From positions 1-13,999 of the forward strand of contig CACZSO010000130.1 in assembly GCA_902783795.1 (NCBI GenBank): 13,999 nt of DNA. Reading direction: 5' to 3'. This document shows positions 5,278-12,999 of the stretch, piece by piece. This DNA is from an uncultured Eubacteriales bacterium (GTDB lineage: Bacteria; Bacillota; Clostridia; Lachnospirales; Lachnospiraceae). The translations under genes were made by a program, and so were the position numbers. Each line of letters starts with the position of its first letter. Position 1 is the stretch's first letter. The notes under the pieces are model-generated. The model was not told where the DNA came from and searched no databases. It was given only the letters and a program-made list of their open reading frames with translations.

Positions 5278-6501
5278 ATGAATAAAGCAGATATTAAAAA
5301 AGTGGTTCTGGCGTACTCAGGCGGTCTGGATACTTCCATCATCATTCCGTGGCTGAAAGAAAACTATAATAATTGTGAAGTGATCGCCGTGTCCGGCAAT
5401 GTGGGACAGGCAGATGAACTGGAAGGCCTGGAAGAAAAAGCCTTGAAGACCGGTGCTTCCAAGCTGTATGTGCTGGATCTTATGGATGAATATGTGGATG
5501 ATTTTATTATCCCCACCATGAAGGCCGGCGCCATTTATGAAGATTATCTGCTGGGCACCTCCACGGCGCGCCCTGTGATCGCTAAAGGGCTGGTGGAGAT
5601 CGCGCTTAAAGAAAATGCAGATGCCATCTGCCATGGCTGCACCGGCAAGGGTAATGACCAGGTCCGGTTCGAACTGGCAGTAAAGCATTTTGCGCCGAAC
5701 ATGCCCATCATCGCCCCCTGGCGTGAGTGGAGCATCAAATCCCGGGATGAGGAGATCGACTACGCAGAAGCGCACAATGTGCCTTTGAAGATCAACCGGG
5801 AGACGAATTATTCCAAAGATAAGAACATGTGGCATCTGTCCCATGAAGGACTGGACTTAGAAGATACCGGCAATGAACCTTTATACGAGAAGCCCGGTTT
5901 CTTAGAGATGGCTGTTTCACCCCTTCAGGCACCGGATGAACCCACCTATATCACCATCGATTTTGAGCAGGGTATTCCCACGGCTCTTAATGACGAAAAG
6001 ATGTCAGCTAAGGACATTATCCTGAAGCTGAATGAATACGGCGGGAAGAACGGTATCGGTCTTTTGGATATCGTCGAAAACCGGCTGGTGGGTATGAAGT
6101 GCCGTGGCGTGTATGAGACTCCCGGCGGCACCATTCTTTACAAAGCCCATGAATATCTGGAGAGCGTGTGTCTGGATAAGATGACCATGCATGAGAAGCA
6201 GAAACTGGCCATCACCTATGCGGAACTGGTCTACAACGGACAGTGGTTCACCCCCTTAAGGGAAGCCCTGGCAGCCTTCGTGGATAAGACACAGGAGCCC
6301 GTCACCGGTAAAGTAAAGCTGAAACTTTATAAGGGCAATATCATCAAAGCCGGTGTCTGGAGCGATTATTCCCTGTACTCCGAAGACATTGCCACCTTCG
6401 GCGAGAGTGATTATAACCAGCAGGATGCTGCCGGATTCATCAACCTCTTCGGGCTGCCCATCAAGGTCCAGGCCATGGTGGATCAGAAGAATAAGAAATA
6501 A
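5278..6501 (+). CDS. argG: argininosuccinate synthase
   Basis: This enzyme joins citrulline and aspartate with ATP to form argininosuccinate, the second-to-last step of arginine synthesis, in the cytoplasm. The 407-residue length is normal for the bacterial family. The N-terminal pyrophosphatase-type nucleotide loop YSGGLDTS lies at residues 13-20. Family-typical segments follow: TSTARPVIAKGLVEIA, HGCTGKGNDQVRFE and the region around APWREWSIKSRDEEIDYA. The ATG has AAAGGAGC about 8 bases upstream. It is the first gene after two promoter-like elements, so it probably opens the arginine operon, although no clear terminator separates it from the protease gene. argH follows after 76 bases. No unusual residues were seen. 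Confidence 0.97.
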   Translation: MNKADIKKVVLAYSGGLDTSIIIPWLKENYNNCEVIAVSGNVGQADELEGLEEKALKTGASKLYVLDLMDEYVDDFIIPTMKAGAIYEDYLLGTSTARPVIAKGLVEIALKENADAICHGCTGKGNDQVRFELAVKHFAPNMPIIAPWREWSIKSRDEEIDYAEAHNVPLKINRETNYSKDKNMWHLSHEGLDLEDTGNEPLYEKPGFLEMAVSPLQAPDEPTYITIDFEQGIPTALNDEKMSAKDIILKLNEYGGKNGIGLLDIVENRLVGMKCRGVYETPGGTILYKAHEYLESVCLDKMTMHEKQKLAITYAELVYNGQWFTPLREALAAFVDKTQEPVTGKVKLKLYKGNIIKAGVWSDYSLYSEDIATFGESDYNQQDAAGFINLFGLPIKVQAMVDQKNKK

Positions 6502-6523
6502 CACAGAATTAAATATGGACAAA

Positions 6524-6550
6524 GCCGTCCCGCTAAAAAGGCAGGGCGGC
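6524..6550 (+). other. imperfect hairpin between argG and argH
   Basis: GCCGTCCCGC (6524-6533) can pair with GCAGGGCGGC (6541-6550) around a 7-base loop, with one G-U pair and one mismatch. No clear T run follows, so it is a poor terminator. It may slow polymerase or protect the upstream message. It lies about 16 bases before the argH ribosome binding site. Confidence 0.4.
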
Positions 6551-6577
6551 GTTGTCGTCTAAATGAAGGAGGCTTAT

Positions 6578-7954
6578 ATGCCTAAAATGTGGGCCGGAAG
6601 GACCAGCGGAAAGACAGAAAAGATCGCGGACGATTTTAATTCCTCCATTTCCTTTGACAGCCGGATGTACCGGCAGGACATCACCGGCAGCATGGCCCAT
6701 GCGGCGATGCTGGCTAAACAGGGGATCATTACCGAGACAGAGGCGGATGAACTCATAGACGGTCTGGAAGGGATCCTGAAAGATCTGGATGAAGGCACCC
6801 TGGAGATCGATCCTGCTGCGGAAGATATCCATATGTTCGTGGAAGAGGTGCTCACAGAACGGCTGGGCGATGTGGGAAAAAAGCTGCATACAGCCCGGTC
6901 CCGGAATGACCAGGTGGCGCTGGATGTGCGGCTCTACTTAAGAGATGAGACGGTATCGTTTCTTTCGAAATTAAAGCAGCTTATTTCTGTCATCACAGAT
7001 AAGGCAGAAACCTACAAAGATGTGCTGATGCCTGGCTACACGCATCTGCAGCGAGCCCAGCCCATTTTCTTCGGGCATCATCTGATGGCTTATGCCATGA
7101 TGTTTTTAAGGGATATGGACCGGCTGGGTGATGGGCTGAAACGCATCAATGTATCTCCCATCGGAAGCTGTGCCCTGGCCGGCACCACCTACGATACGGA
7201 CCGTTTCTTTGAGGCGGAAAAACTGGGTTTTCCCGAGGTTTCCTTGAACTCTATCGACGGGGTCTCTGACCGGGATTTCTGTGTGGAACTGCTAAGCGCG
7301 CTGGCTCTTATCATGATGCATCTTTCAAGATTTTCTGAGGAGATCGTTTTATGGTCTTCCTGGGAATTTAAGTTCATCGAGCTTTCGGATGCCTATACCA
7401 CCGGCTCTTCCATCATGCCTCAGAAAAAGAATCCGGACATGGCGGAACTGGTGCGGGGCAAGACCGGCCGGGTCTACGGAGACCTGATGGGGCTCCTTAC
7501 CACATTGAAAGGCTTGCCTCTGGCTTATAATAAGGACATGCAGGAGGATAAAGAAAGCGTCTTTGATGCCTGTGATACAGTGCATATGTGCCTGGATGTA
7601 TTTACCGGAATGCTGAATGAACTGACGGCTCTTCCGGAGAACATGAGAAAAGCAGCCCAGAATGGTTTTATCAATGCCACAGACCTGGCAGACTATCTGG
7701 TGGGTAAGGGCCTGCCTTTCCGGTCAGCCTATAAGATCTCCGGCGAGATCGTGGCCTGGTGCATTAAAAACGGAAAAGTGCTGGAGACTATGACACTGGA
7801 AGAATACAAATCCTTCAGCGAGCTTTTTGATGAGGCCGTATTTGAAGCGGTAGATCTCAATAATTGTGTGAATCTAAGAAGCAGTTTCGGCGGTACGGGA
7901 CTGGCTTCTGTAGAATATCAGATCAAAACGGTAAGGGAGAAAATAAACGCATGA
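6578..7954 (+). CDS. argH: argininosuccinate lyase
   Basis: ArgH splits argininosuccinate into arginine and fumarate, the last step of the pathway. It belongs to the fumarase/aspartase superfamily and works as a cytoplasmic tetramer. From the chosen start it has 458 residues. Visible motifs are the N-terminal MWAGRTSG (the family's usual MWGGRF segment), TARSRNDQVALDVRLYLRD, the HLQRAQPIFFGHHLMAY region, and the superfamily signature GSSIMPQKKNPDM beginning at residue 276, whose serine loop supplies a catalytic residue. The frame is open to an ATG at 6563, but an AAGGAGG site at 6566-6572 lies after that codon, so translation more likely begins at ATG 6578. The last bases overlap the argC start in an ATGA junction, indicating coupled translation. 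Confidence 0.96.
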   Translation: MPKMWAGRTSGKTEKIADDFNSSISFDSRMYRQDITGSMAHAAMLAKQGIITETEADELIDGLEGILKDLDEGTLEIDPAAEDIHMFVEEVLTERLGDVGKKLHTARSRNDQVALDVRLYLRDETVSFLSKLKQLISVITDKAETYKDVLMPGYTHLQRAQPIFFGHHLMAYAMMFLRDMDRLGDGLKRINVSPIGSCALAGTTYDTDRFFEAEKLGFPEVSLNSIDGVSDRDFCVELLSALALIMMHLSRFSEEIVLWSSWEFKFIELSDAYTTGSSIMPQKKNPDMAELVRGKTGRVYGDLMGLLTTLKGLPLAYNKDMQEDKESVFDACDTVHMCLDVFTGMLNELTALPENMRKAAQNGFINATDLADYLVGKGLPFRSAYKISGEIVAWCIKNGKVLETMTLEEYKSFSELFDEAVFEAVDLNNCVNLRSSFGGTGLASVEYQIKTVREKINA

Positions 7955-8880
7955 ATAAAGTATTTATAGATGGTTCCGCCGGGACCACCGGCCTTCGGAT
8001 CGTGGAACGTCTGAGCCAGAGGAAAGATCTTCAGCTGATCACCCTTTCCGATGAGAAACGTAAAGACCCTGAGGAAAGAAAGAAAGCCATCAATGCCGCC
8101 GACATCGTCTTTTTATGTCTGCCGGATGATGCGGCCAGAGAAGCCGTCTTAATGCTGGAAAATGATCATACCGTGATCATCGATACTTCCACCGCCCACC
8201 GGACAGACGAACGGTTTGCCTATGGTTTTCCGGAACTTACGGGGTTTAGAGATAAGATCCGGAATGCGAAGCTCATAGCCAACCCTGGCTGCCACGCCAG
8301 CGGGTTCATTGCCCTGGCTGCTCCGCTTTTAGAAAAAGGACTGATAGAAAAAGATATTGCCCTGACAGCCTTTTCCCTGACGGGTTATTCCGGCGGCGGA
8401 AAGAAGATGATCGCAGAATATGAAGCGGAAGAAAGAGATCCGCTTTTTAAAGCACCGCGGCAGTATGGCATTACCCAGATGCATAAGCATCTTCCGGAAA
8501 TGGTGAAAGTCTGCGGCCTGGAGACTCCTCCGGTGTTCTGTCCCATCGTGGCGGATTATTACGCAGGCATGGAAGTGACCGTGCCGCTGTTTAAGAAGGA
8601 CTTGAAGGGCAGTATCGCGGATCTCACAGATGTCTACCGTGAATATTATCAGGATGGCCTGGTGTATTTTGCCGGCAAGGCAGATGAAGGCGGCTATCTT
8701 TCCGGCAATGCTTTTGAAGGCCGGGATGATATGGAGATCAGTATTTACGGCAATGAAGACAGGATCCTTTTAGTGTCTCGCTTTGACAACCTGGGAAAGG
8801 GGGCCTCGGGAGCCGCTATCCAGAACATGAATCTGGTACTTGGATGCGCGGAAGATACGGGCCTGGTGGTAAAGAAATGA
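7951..8880 (+). CDS. argC: N-acetyl-gamma-glutamyl-phosphate reductase (short, type 2 form)
   Basis: ArgC reduces N-acetylglutamyl phosphate with NADPH to N-acetylglutamate semialdehyde. The protein has 309 residues and resembles the shorter family form rather than the longer ArgC of E. coli and B. subtilis. The N-terminal nucleotide-binding loop is FIDGSAGTTGL (residues 5-15). The catalytic cysteine is Cys114 in ANPGCHASGF. Other family stretches are DTSTAHR and LTGYSGGGKKMI. The ATG at 7951 overlaps the argH stop, with an AAGGGAGA site at 7931-7938 inside argH. A longer open frame begins at 7864 within argH and lacks support. The TGA overlaps the ATG of the acetyltransferase gene, so argH, argC and that gene are translationally linked. 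Confidence 0.95.
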   Translation: MNKVFIDGSAGTTGLRIVERLSQRKDLQLITLSDEKRKDPEERKKAINAADIVFLCLPDDAAREAVLMLENDHTVIIDTSTAHRTDERFAYGFPELTGFRDKIRNAKLIANPGCHASGFIALAAPLLEKGLIEKDIALTAFSLTGYSGGGKKMIAEYEAEERDPLFKAPRQYGITQMHKHLPEMVKVCGLETPPVFCPIVADYYAGMEVTVPLFKKDLKGSIADLTDVYREYYQDGLVYFAGKADEGGYLSGNAFEGRDDMEISIYGNEDRILLVSRFDNLGKGASGAAIQNMNLVLGCAEDTGLVVKK

Positions 8881-9347
8881 GCGAAGTCCGTATCCTGCCC
8901 ATGACCACAGCTGACTATGACGATGTACGGGCTTTGTGGATGACCATCCGCGGTTTCGGGATCCGGGCCCTGGATGATTCCAGGGAAGATGTGGAGCGCT
9001 TCATCCGCCGGAATCCCACCACTTCGGTGGTAGCGGAATTTGACGGCCGGATCATCGGCTCCATCCTCTGCGGTTCCGACGGCCGGCAGGGTGCCATGTA
9101 CCATGTGTGCGTTGCCGAAGAATTCCGGAGGAAGGGCATCGGCACCCAGATGGTGGCCTACTGCATGAGAGAACTGAGAAAGATGGGGATCAATAAGGTG
9201 GCGCTGATCGCCTTTAAGAAAAATGACGCAGGCAATGCCTTCTGGTCGAAGATCGGCTGGACCAGGTCTGACGTGAACTATTACGAGTTTTTGCTGAACG
9301 AAGAGAATATCACAGAATTTATAGGAGACGATGATGGGAATAACTGA
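8877..9347 (+). CDS. GNAT-family N-acetyltransferase embedded in the arginine operon
   Basis: The product has 156 residues and a GNAT fold. Acetyl-CoA-binding motif A is EEFRRKGIGTQM, with the pyrophosphate loop RRKGIG at residues 84-89. It is preceded by the strand AMYHVCV and the segment VAEFDGRIIGSILCGSDGR, and a late NAFWSKIGW matches the usual motif B region. By memory it resembles YpeA-like single-domain acetyltransferases. The substrate cannot be read from sequence. Its gene overlaps argC by four bases (ATGA) and argJ by 14 bases, so it belongs firmly to the operon. A role as a short N-acetylglutamate synthase, priming the acetyl cycle run by ArgJ, is an attractive inference because no argA is present. 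It could instead be an unrelated small-molecule or protein acetyltransferase. The frame is open from 8844, but ATG 8877 fits the overlap and family length. Confidence 0.85.
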   Translation: MSEVRILPMTTADYDDVRALWMTIRGFGIRALDDSREDVERFIRRNPTTSVVAEFDGRIIGSILCGSDGRQGAMYHVCVAEEFRRKGIGTQMVAYCMRELRKMGINKVALIAFKKNDAGNAFWSKIGWTRSDVNYYEFLLNEENITEFIGDDDGNN

Positions 9348-10581
9348 AATACCGGGAGGCGTGACAAAGGCGAAAGGTTTTAAAGCATCCTCTGCAGCGG
9401 CCGGCATCAAATATAAAGAACGGACAGACATGGCCATGATCTTCAGCGAAGCACCCTGCACCGCAGCCGGGACCTTTACCTCCAATATGGTAAAAGCGGC
9501 ACCGGTGATCTGGGACCGGGATATCGTTTACGGCGGTCATCCGGTACAGGCCGTGGTGGTGAATTCCGGCATAGCCAATGCAGGCTGCGGCGAAGAAGGG
9601 ATGCTGATCTGCGAGAAGACTGCCGACGCAGTGAGTGAAGCCCTGGGCATCGAAAAAGAAGCCGTGCTCATCGGTTCCACCGGGGTCATCGGCCAGGACA
9701 TCGATATTGAAAAGATCAAAGGCGGCGTGAAGCTTTTAGTGCCGGCATTAAAGGATACCCTGGAAGCCGGAACTGAAGCCAGCAAAGCCATCATGACGAC
9801 GGATACCGTAAACAAAGAATGCGCGGTGTCATTCGAACTGCCGGCCAAAGACGGAAGCGGAAATGTGACAGTCTTTTTAGGCGGCATGAGCAAGGGCTCC
9901 GGCATGATCCATCCCAATATGTGCACCATGCTCGGGTACATCACGACGGATGCGGCCATTGATAAAGCCCTGCTTCAGAAGGCCCTCAGCGATGTGGTGC
10001 CCGACACTTTCAACATGATCTCTGTGGACGGCGATACCAGCACCAATGATACATTGCTGGTCATGGCTAATGGTCTTTCGGGAAATCAATGCATTCTTGA
10101 AGAAGATGGATCCTATCAGCTGTTTAAGGAAGCCCTGTTCTATGTCTGCCGTAATCTGGCCGTGAAGATGGCCGCTGACGGAGAAGGGGCTACGAAGCTG
10201 ATCGAAGTTTATGTAAAGAACGCAGACACGAAAGAAAACGCCAGGACATTGGCGCGTTCCGTAGTTTCCTCCAGCTTGGTCAAGGCCATGGTCTTCGGAA
10301 AAGATGCGAACTGCGGCCGTATCCTGTGTGCTTTAGGCTACGCCGGCCCGGTCTTTGACCCGGCAGTCATCCAGATAGACCTTACAGGAGAAAACGGCAC
10401 CGTGAATTTCTATTCGGCTGGCCGGGTGCAGGCTTTTGACGAAGAGCTGGCGCTGAAGCTCCTTTCAGAGGATAAGATCCATATCGACGTGGATATGGCG
10501 GAAGGTACGGAAGAAGCTACCGCATGGGGCTGCGACCTGACCTTCGATTATGTGACCATCAATGCGGATTACCGCAGCTAA
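9334..10581 (+). CDS. argJ: ArgJ, glutamate/ornithine N-acetyltransferase
   Basis: ArgJ moves the acetyl group from N-acetylornithine to glutamate, recycling N-acetylglutamate. Some members also use acetyl-CoA, and sequence alone does not tell which type this is. The 415-residue protein has the family's conserved regions: EAPCTAAGTFTSNMVKAAP near the start, VVVNSGIANAGCG, IGSTGVIGQ, and the self-cleavage segment HPNMCTMLGYITTDA. Thr198 would become the N-terminal nucleophile of the beta chain. The residue before it is Cys197 instead of the more usual Ala. The segment SVDGDTSTNDT is also typical. Two ATGs stand in tandem at 9331 and 9334; the AGGAG at 9323-9327 gives better spacing for the second. 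The gene starts inside the acetyltransferase gene, and argB follows after 15 bases. Confidence 0.96.
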   Translation: MGITEIPGGVTKAKGFKASSAAAGIKYKERTDMAMIFSEAPCTAAGTFTSNMVKAAPVIWDRDIVYGGHPVQAVVVNSGIANAGCGEEGMLICEKTADAVSEALGIEKEAVLIGSTGVIGQDIDIEKIKGGVKLLVPALKDTLEAGTEASKAIMTTDTVNKECAVSFELPAKDGSGNVTVFLGGMSKGSGMIHPNMCTMLGYITTDAAIDKALLQKALSDVVPDTFNMISVDGDTSTNDTLLVMANGLSGNQCILEEDGSYQLFKEALFYVCRNLAVKMAADGEGATKLIEVYVKNADTKENARTLARSVVSSSLVKAMVFGKDANCGRILCALGYAGPVFDPAVIQIDLTGENGTVNFYSAGRVQAFDEELALKLLSEDKIHIDVDMAEGTEEATAWGCDLTFDYVTINADYRS

Positions 10582-10596
10582 AGGAAGGAATATCCT

Positions 10597-11454
10597 ATGG
10601 AAATGTTTTCAAATGCAGAACGGGCCCATGTCCTGGTGCAGGCGCTTCCTTACATCAAACGCTACACCGGTAAGATCGTAGTGGTCAAATACGGCGGAAA
10701 TGCCATGGTCAATGAAACGCTGAAGAACCAGGTGATGGAGGATATCGTCCTTTTGCACCTGATCGGCGTGAAGATCGTGCTAGTCCACGGCGGCGGCCCG
10801 GAGATCAATGATCTCATGGCCCGCGTGGGTAAGGAGCCGGAATTTGTGGACGGCCTGCGGGTGACGGATAAAGAGACCATCGACATCGTGCAGATGGTGC
10901 TGGCAGGCAAGGTAAATAAGACCCTGGTGAATCTGATAGAAAAACAGGGCGGCCCGGCTATCGGCCTTTCCGGCATGGACGGAAGATTGATAGAAGCGAA
11001 GGTCAAGGATGAGCGGCTCGGCTATGTGGGTGAAGTCACAAAGATCAATATCCGGCCGGTCCTGGATCTTTTGGATAATGGCTACATCCCGGTCATCTCT
11101 ACTATCGGCTGCGACCGGGAGGGCAATGCCTATAACATTAACGGCGACACGGCTGCGGCCCATATCGCCGGGGCGCTGAATGCAGAGCGCCTGATCATGA
11201 TGACGGATATCGACGGGATCCTGAGGGATAAGAATGATCCTACGACACTGATCCCGGAACTGACCCTTCAGGAAGCAGACCAGCTGTATAAGGACGGCGT
11301 GATCTCCGGCGGCATGATCCCGAAAGTGGACTGCTGTATCACGGCCATCCACGCCGGAGTGAAAAACGTGGTCATCATGGATGGCCGCGTGTCCCATTCC
11401 ATTCTGATGGAACTGTTGACAAATGAAGGCGCAGGAACATGGCTGCATGAATAA
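10597..11454 (+). CDS. argB: N-acetylglutamate kinase, probably arginine-inhibited type
   Basis: ArgB phosphorylates N-acetylglutamate with ATP, the step before ArgC. The 285-residue product belongs to the amino acid kinase family: VVKYGGNAM with Lys31, the glycine loop VHGGGPEI beginning at His64, YNINGDTAAAHIAGAL, and GGMIPKVDCC near the ATP end. Before the first strand there is an N-terminal extension (NAERAHVLVQALPYIKRY), and the C-terminus has NEGAGTWL. From knowledge of the family, the extra N-terminal helix together with a GxGT C-terminal motif marks the hexameric, arginine-feedback-inhibited enzymes, which accompany acetyl-recycling pathways with ArgJ. This control is inferred, not shown. 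The start has AAGGAAGGA at 10581-10589. A long palindromic repeat separates it from argD. Confidence 0.96.
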   Translation: MEMFSNAERAHVLVQALPYIKRYTGKIVVVKYGGNAMVNETLKNQVMEDIVLLHLIGVKIVLVHGGGPEINDLMARVGKEPEFVDGLRVTDKETIDIVQMVLAGKVNKTLVNLIEKQGGPAIGLSGMDGRLIEAKVKDERLGYVGEVTKINIRPVLDLLDNGYIPVISTIGCDREGNAYNINGDTAAAHIAGALNAERLIMMTDIDGILRDKNDPTTLIPELTLQEADQLYKDGVISGGMIPKVDCCITAIHAGVKNVVIMDGRVSHSILMELLTNEGAGTWLHE

Positions 11455-11465
11455 GTGATTGATGG

Positions 11466-11610
11466 ACACCTCATCCGGCCCTTCGGGCCACCTTAGGCTT
11501 CTCGCCGCGCTGAACGGGTGCCACTGGCACCCAGCGGCCTCAAGGGGAAGGCTAATCAAGGCTTCCCCTTGAGGGGAAGCTGTCAGCCGCCAGGCTGACT
11601 GATGAGGTGT
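11466..11610. repeat. palindromic dispersed repeat, copy B (upstream of argD)
   Basis: This 145-base non-coding element has terminal inverted repeats, ACACCTCAT at the left end and ATGAGGTGT at the right. Internal hairpins include GGCCCTTCGGGCC, GGGTGCCACTGGCACCC flanked by GCTG/CAGC and GCCGC/GCGGC, a CTTCCCCTTGAGGGGAAG block, and CAGCC/GGCTG. It is nearly the reverse complement of copy C: only about ten bases differ, mostly in loops, and the lengths are 145 and 144. It begins 11 bases after the argB stop and ends 28 bases before argD. It contains no terminator-like T run, so argD is probably still transcribed from upstream. I associate such CACCTCAT-ended elements with gut Firmicutes. Confidence 0.9.
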
Positions 11611-11638
11611 TGATCCCCTCATAGTAAAGGAACGTCCT

Positions 11639-12799
11639 ATGAATCTGAAAGATAAAGATAAAACTTATATAGCCCCTACGTATAACCGTTTCCCGGTGGA
11701 GATCGTTTCCGGGAAGGGGTCTTTAGTGTATGATGAAACGGGCAAGCGCTACATTGACCTTACCTCCGGCATCGGCGTGACTTCTTTCGGTGTGGCGGAT
11801 GATGTCTGGCAGCAGGCGGTGATCTCCCAGATCACCAAAGTCCAGCATATGTCGAACCTCTATTACACAGAACCTTGTGTGGAATTAGCCGAGCTTCTGT
11901 GTGAAAAAAGCGGCATGGGTAAGGTGTTCTTTTCTAATTCCGGTGCGGAGGCCAATGAATGCGCCATTAAGGTAGCCCGGAAATACCAGGCGGAACATAA
12001 AGGCCCTGACTGCTTTACCATCGTGACGCTGAAAAACAGCTTCCACGGCCGTACATTGACCACATTGGCGGCCACCGGACAGGAACATTATCATGAACTG
12101 TTCCAGCCGCTGACTCCCGGGTTTGCCCATGCGGAACCGGAAAACATGGAGGAACTGCAGGCTGTCTGTAAAGAGACGAATGCAGCGGCAGTCATGATCG
12201 AGATCATCCAGGGCGAAGGCGGCGTGGTACCCCTTTCAGAGGCTTATCTTAAGGCTGTACAGGCTTTTGTAAAGGAAAATGACCTGCTTCTCATCGTGGA
12301 CGAAGTCCAGACCGGCAATGGCCGGACCGGTGAAATGTATGCCTATATGAATTACGGCCTTAAGCCCGATATCGTTTCCACGGCCAAGGGACTGGGCGGC
12401 GGTCTGCCCTTAGGTGCGACCCTGCTTTCTAAGAAAGTCCAGGATACTTTAGGGTTCGGCGACCACGGGTCCACCTTCGGCGGCAACCCGGTAAGCTGCG
12501 CCGCAGCTGTCAGCATCGTAAAACGTATCGATGAGGCACTCCTTAAGGAAGTCAGGGAAAAGAGCGCCTGGGTGTTTGAGCAGTTTACAGGAGCAGAGGG
12601 TGTTGCCGAGGTCTCCGGCATGGGCCTTATGATAGGCATCAAACCAGAGAAAAAGACAGCCGCGGATGTGATCAGTGCCTGTATAGAAAAAGGTGTGCTG
12701 TGCTTATCTGCAAAGGATAAGGTAAGACTGCTGCCGGCGCTGAATATTCCATGGGAAGTACTGAAAGAAGCCGTGGAAGTGATAAAAGGAGAGTTGTGA
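11639..12799 (+). CDS. argD: acetylornithine aminotransferase
   Basis: ArgD is a PLP enzyme that converts N-acetylglutamate semialdehyde to N-acetylornithine with glutamate as amino donor. The 386-residue length is normal for the class-III aminotransferase family. Visible features are FFSNSGAEANECAIKVARK (cofactor phosphate region), FHGRTLTTLAATGQ, LLIVDEVQTGNGRTG with the cofactor-binding Asp, and VSTAKGLGGGLPLGA with Lys250 as the Schiff-base lysine. The GSTFGGNPVSCAAA motif follows. The start has AAAGGA at 11626-11631, 7 bases before the ATG. In this family some enzymes also act on succinyldiaminopimelate in lysine synthesis, which cannot be excluded. The gene is the only one in the operon flanked on both sides by the inverted palindromic repeat, one copy ending 28 bases before its start and the other starting one base after its stop. 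Confidence 0.96.
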   Translation: MNLKDKDKTYIAPTYNRFPVEIVSGKGSLVYDETGKRYIDLTSGIGVTSFGVADDVWQQAVISQITKVQHMSNLYYTEPCVELAELLCEKSGMGKVFFSNSGAEANECAIKVARKYQAEHKGPDCFTIVTLKNSFHGRTLTTLAATGQEHYHELFQPLTPGFAHAEPENMEELQAVCKETNAAAVMIEIIQGEGGVVPLSEAYLKAVQAFVKENDLLLIVDEVQTGNGRTGEMYAYMNYGLKPDIVSTAKGLGGGLPLGATLLSKKVQDTLGFGDHGSTFGGNPVSCAAAVSIVKRIDEALLKEVREKSAWVFEQFTGAEGVAEVSGMGLMIGIKPEKKTAADVISACIEKGVLCLSAKDKVRLLPALNIPWEVLKEAVEVIKGEL

Positions 12800-12800
12800 A

Positions 12801-12944
12801 ACACCTCATCAGTCAGCCTTACGGCTGACAGCTTCCCCAGAGGGGAAGCCTTAAATTGCCTTCCCCTTGAGGCCGCTGGGTGCCAGTGGCACCCGTTCAG
12901 CGCGGCGAGAAGCCTAAGGTGGCCCGTAGGGCCGGATGAGGTGT
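12801..12944. repeat. palindromic dispersed repeat, copy C (downstream of argD, inverted relative to copy B)
   Basis: This 144-base element starts with ACACCTCATCAGTCAGCC one base after the argD stop and ends with GGCCGGATGAGGTGT. Read on the minus strand it is almost identical to copy B, so B and C form a long inverted repeat around argD. The same internal hairpins are kept: CAGCC/GGCTG, CTTCCCC/GGGGAAG, GGGTGCC/GGCACCC and GGCCC/GGGCC. Several differences fall in loops, which suggests that structure is maintained. Confidence 0.9.
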
Positions 12945-12966
12945 CCCGCAGGGCCGGATGAGGTGT
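12923..12966. repeat. 22-bp tandem duplication at the end of copy C
   Basis: Two 22-base units at 12923-12944 and 12945-12966 differ at a single position (T at 12927, C at 12949). Each contains AGGGCCGGATGAGGTGT, the right end of copy C. The terminal segment was therefore duplicated once, by slippage or by a partial second insertion. The duplication ends 33 bases before the argF start. Confidence 0.9.
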
Positions 12967-12999
12967 CGTCTATCCCCTAAAAAACACAGGAGTATATAT

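Noticed and set aside
10780..11622. Long minus-strand open frame opposite argB extending through repeat B (280 codons)
   Set aside because: It is antisense to argB, and its N-terminal part is translated repeat sequence. No family features were seen.
11466..12966. CRISPR array or IS element around argD
   Set aside because: The repeats are two inverted hairpin-rich copies of about 145 bp with a gene between them, not regularly spaced short direct repeats. No transposase frame is present in or beside them.
12958..12999. Upstream start for argF at 12958
   Set aside because: The start lies within the tandem duplicated repeat end and lacks a ribosome binding site, whereas ATG 13000 has AGGAG and the normal family N-terminus.
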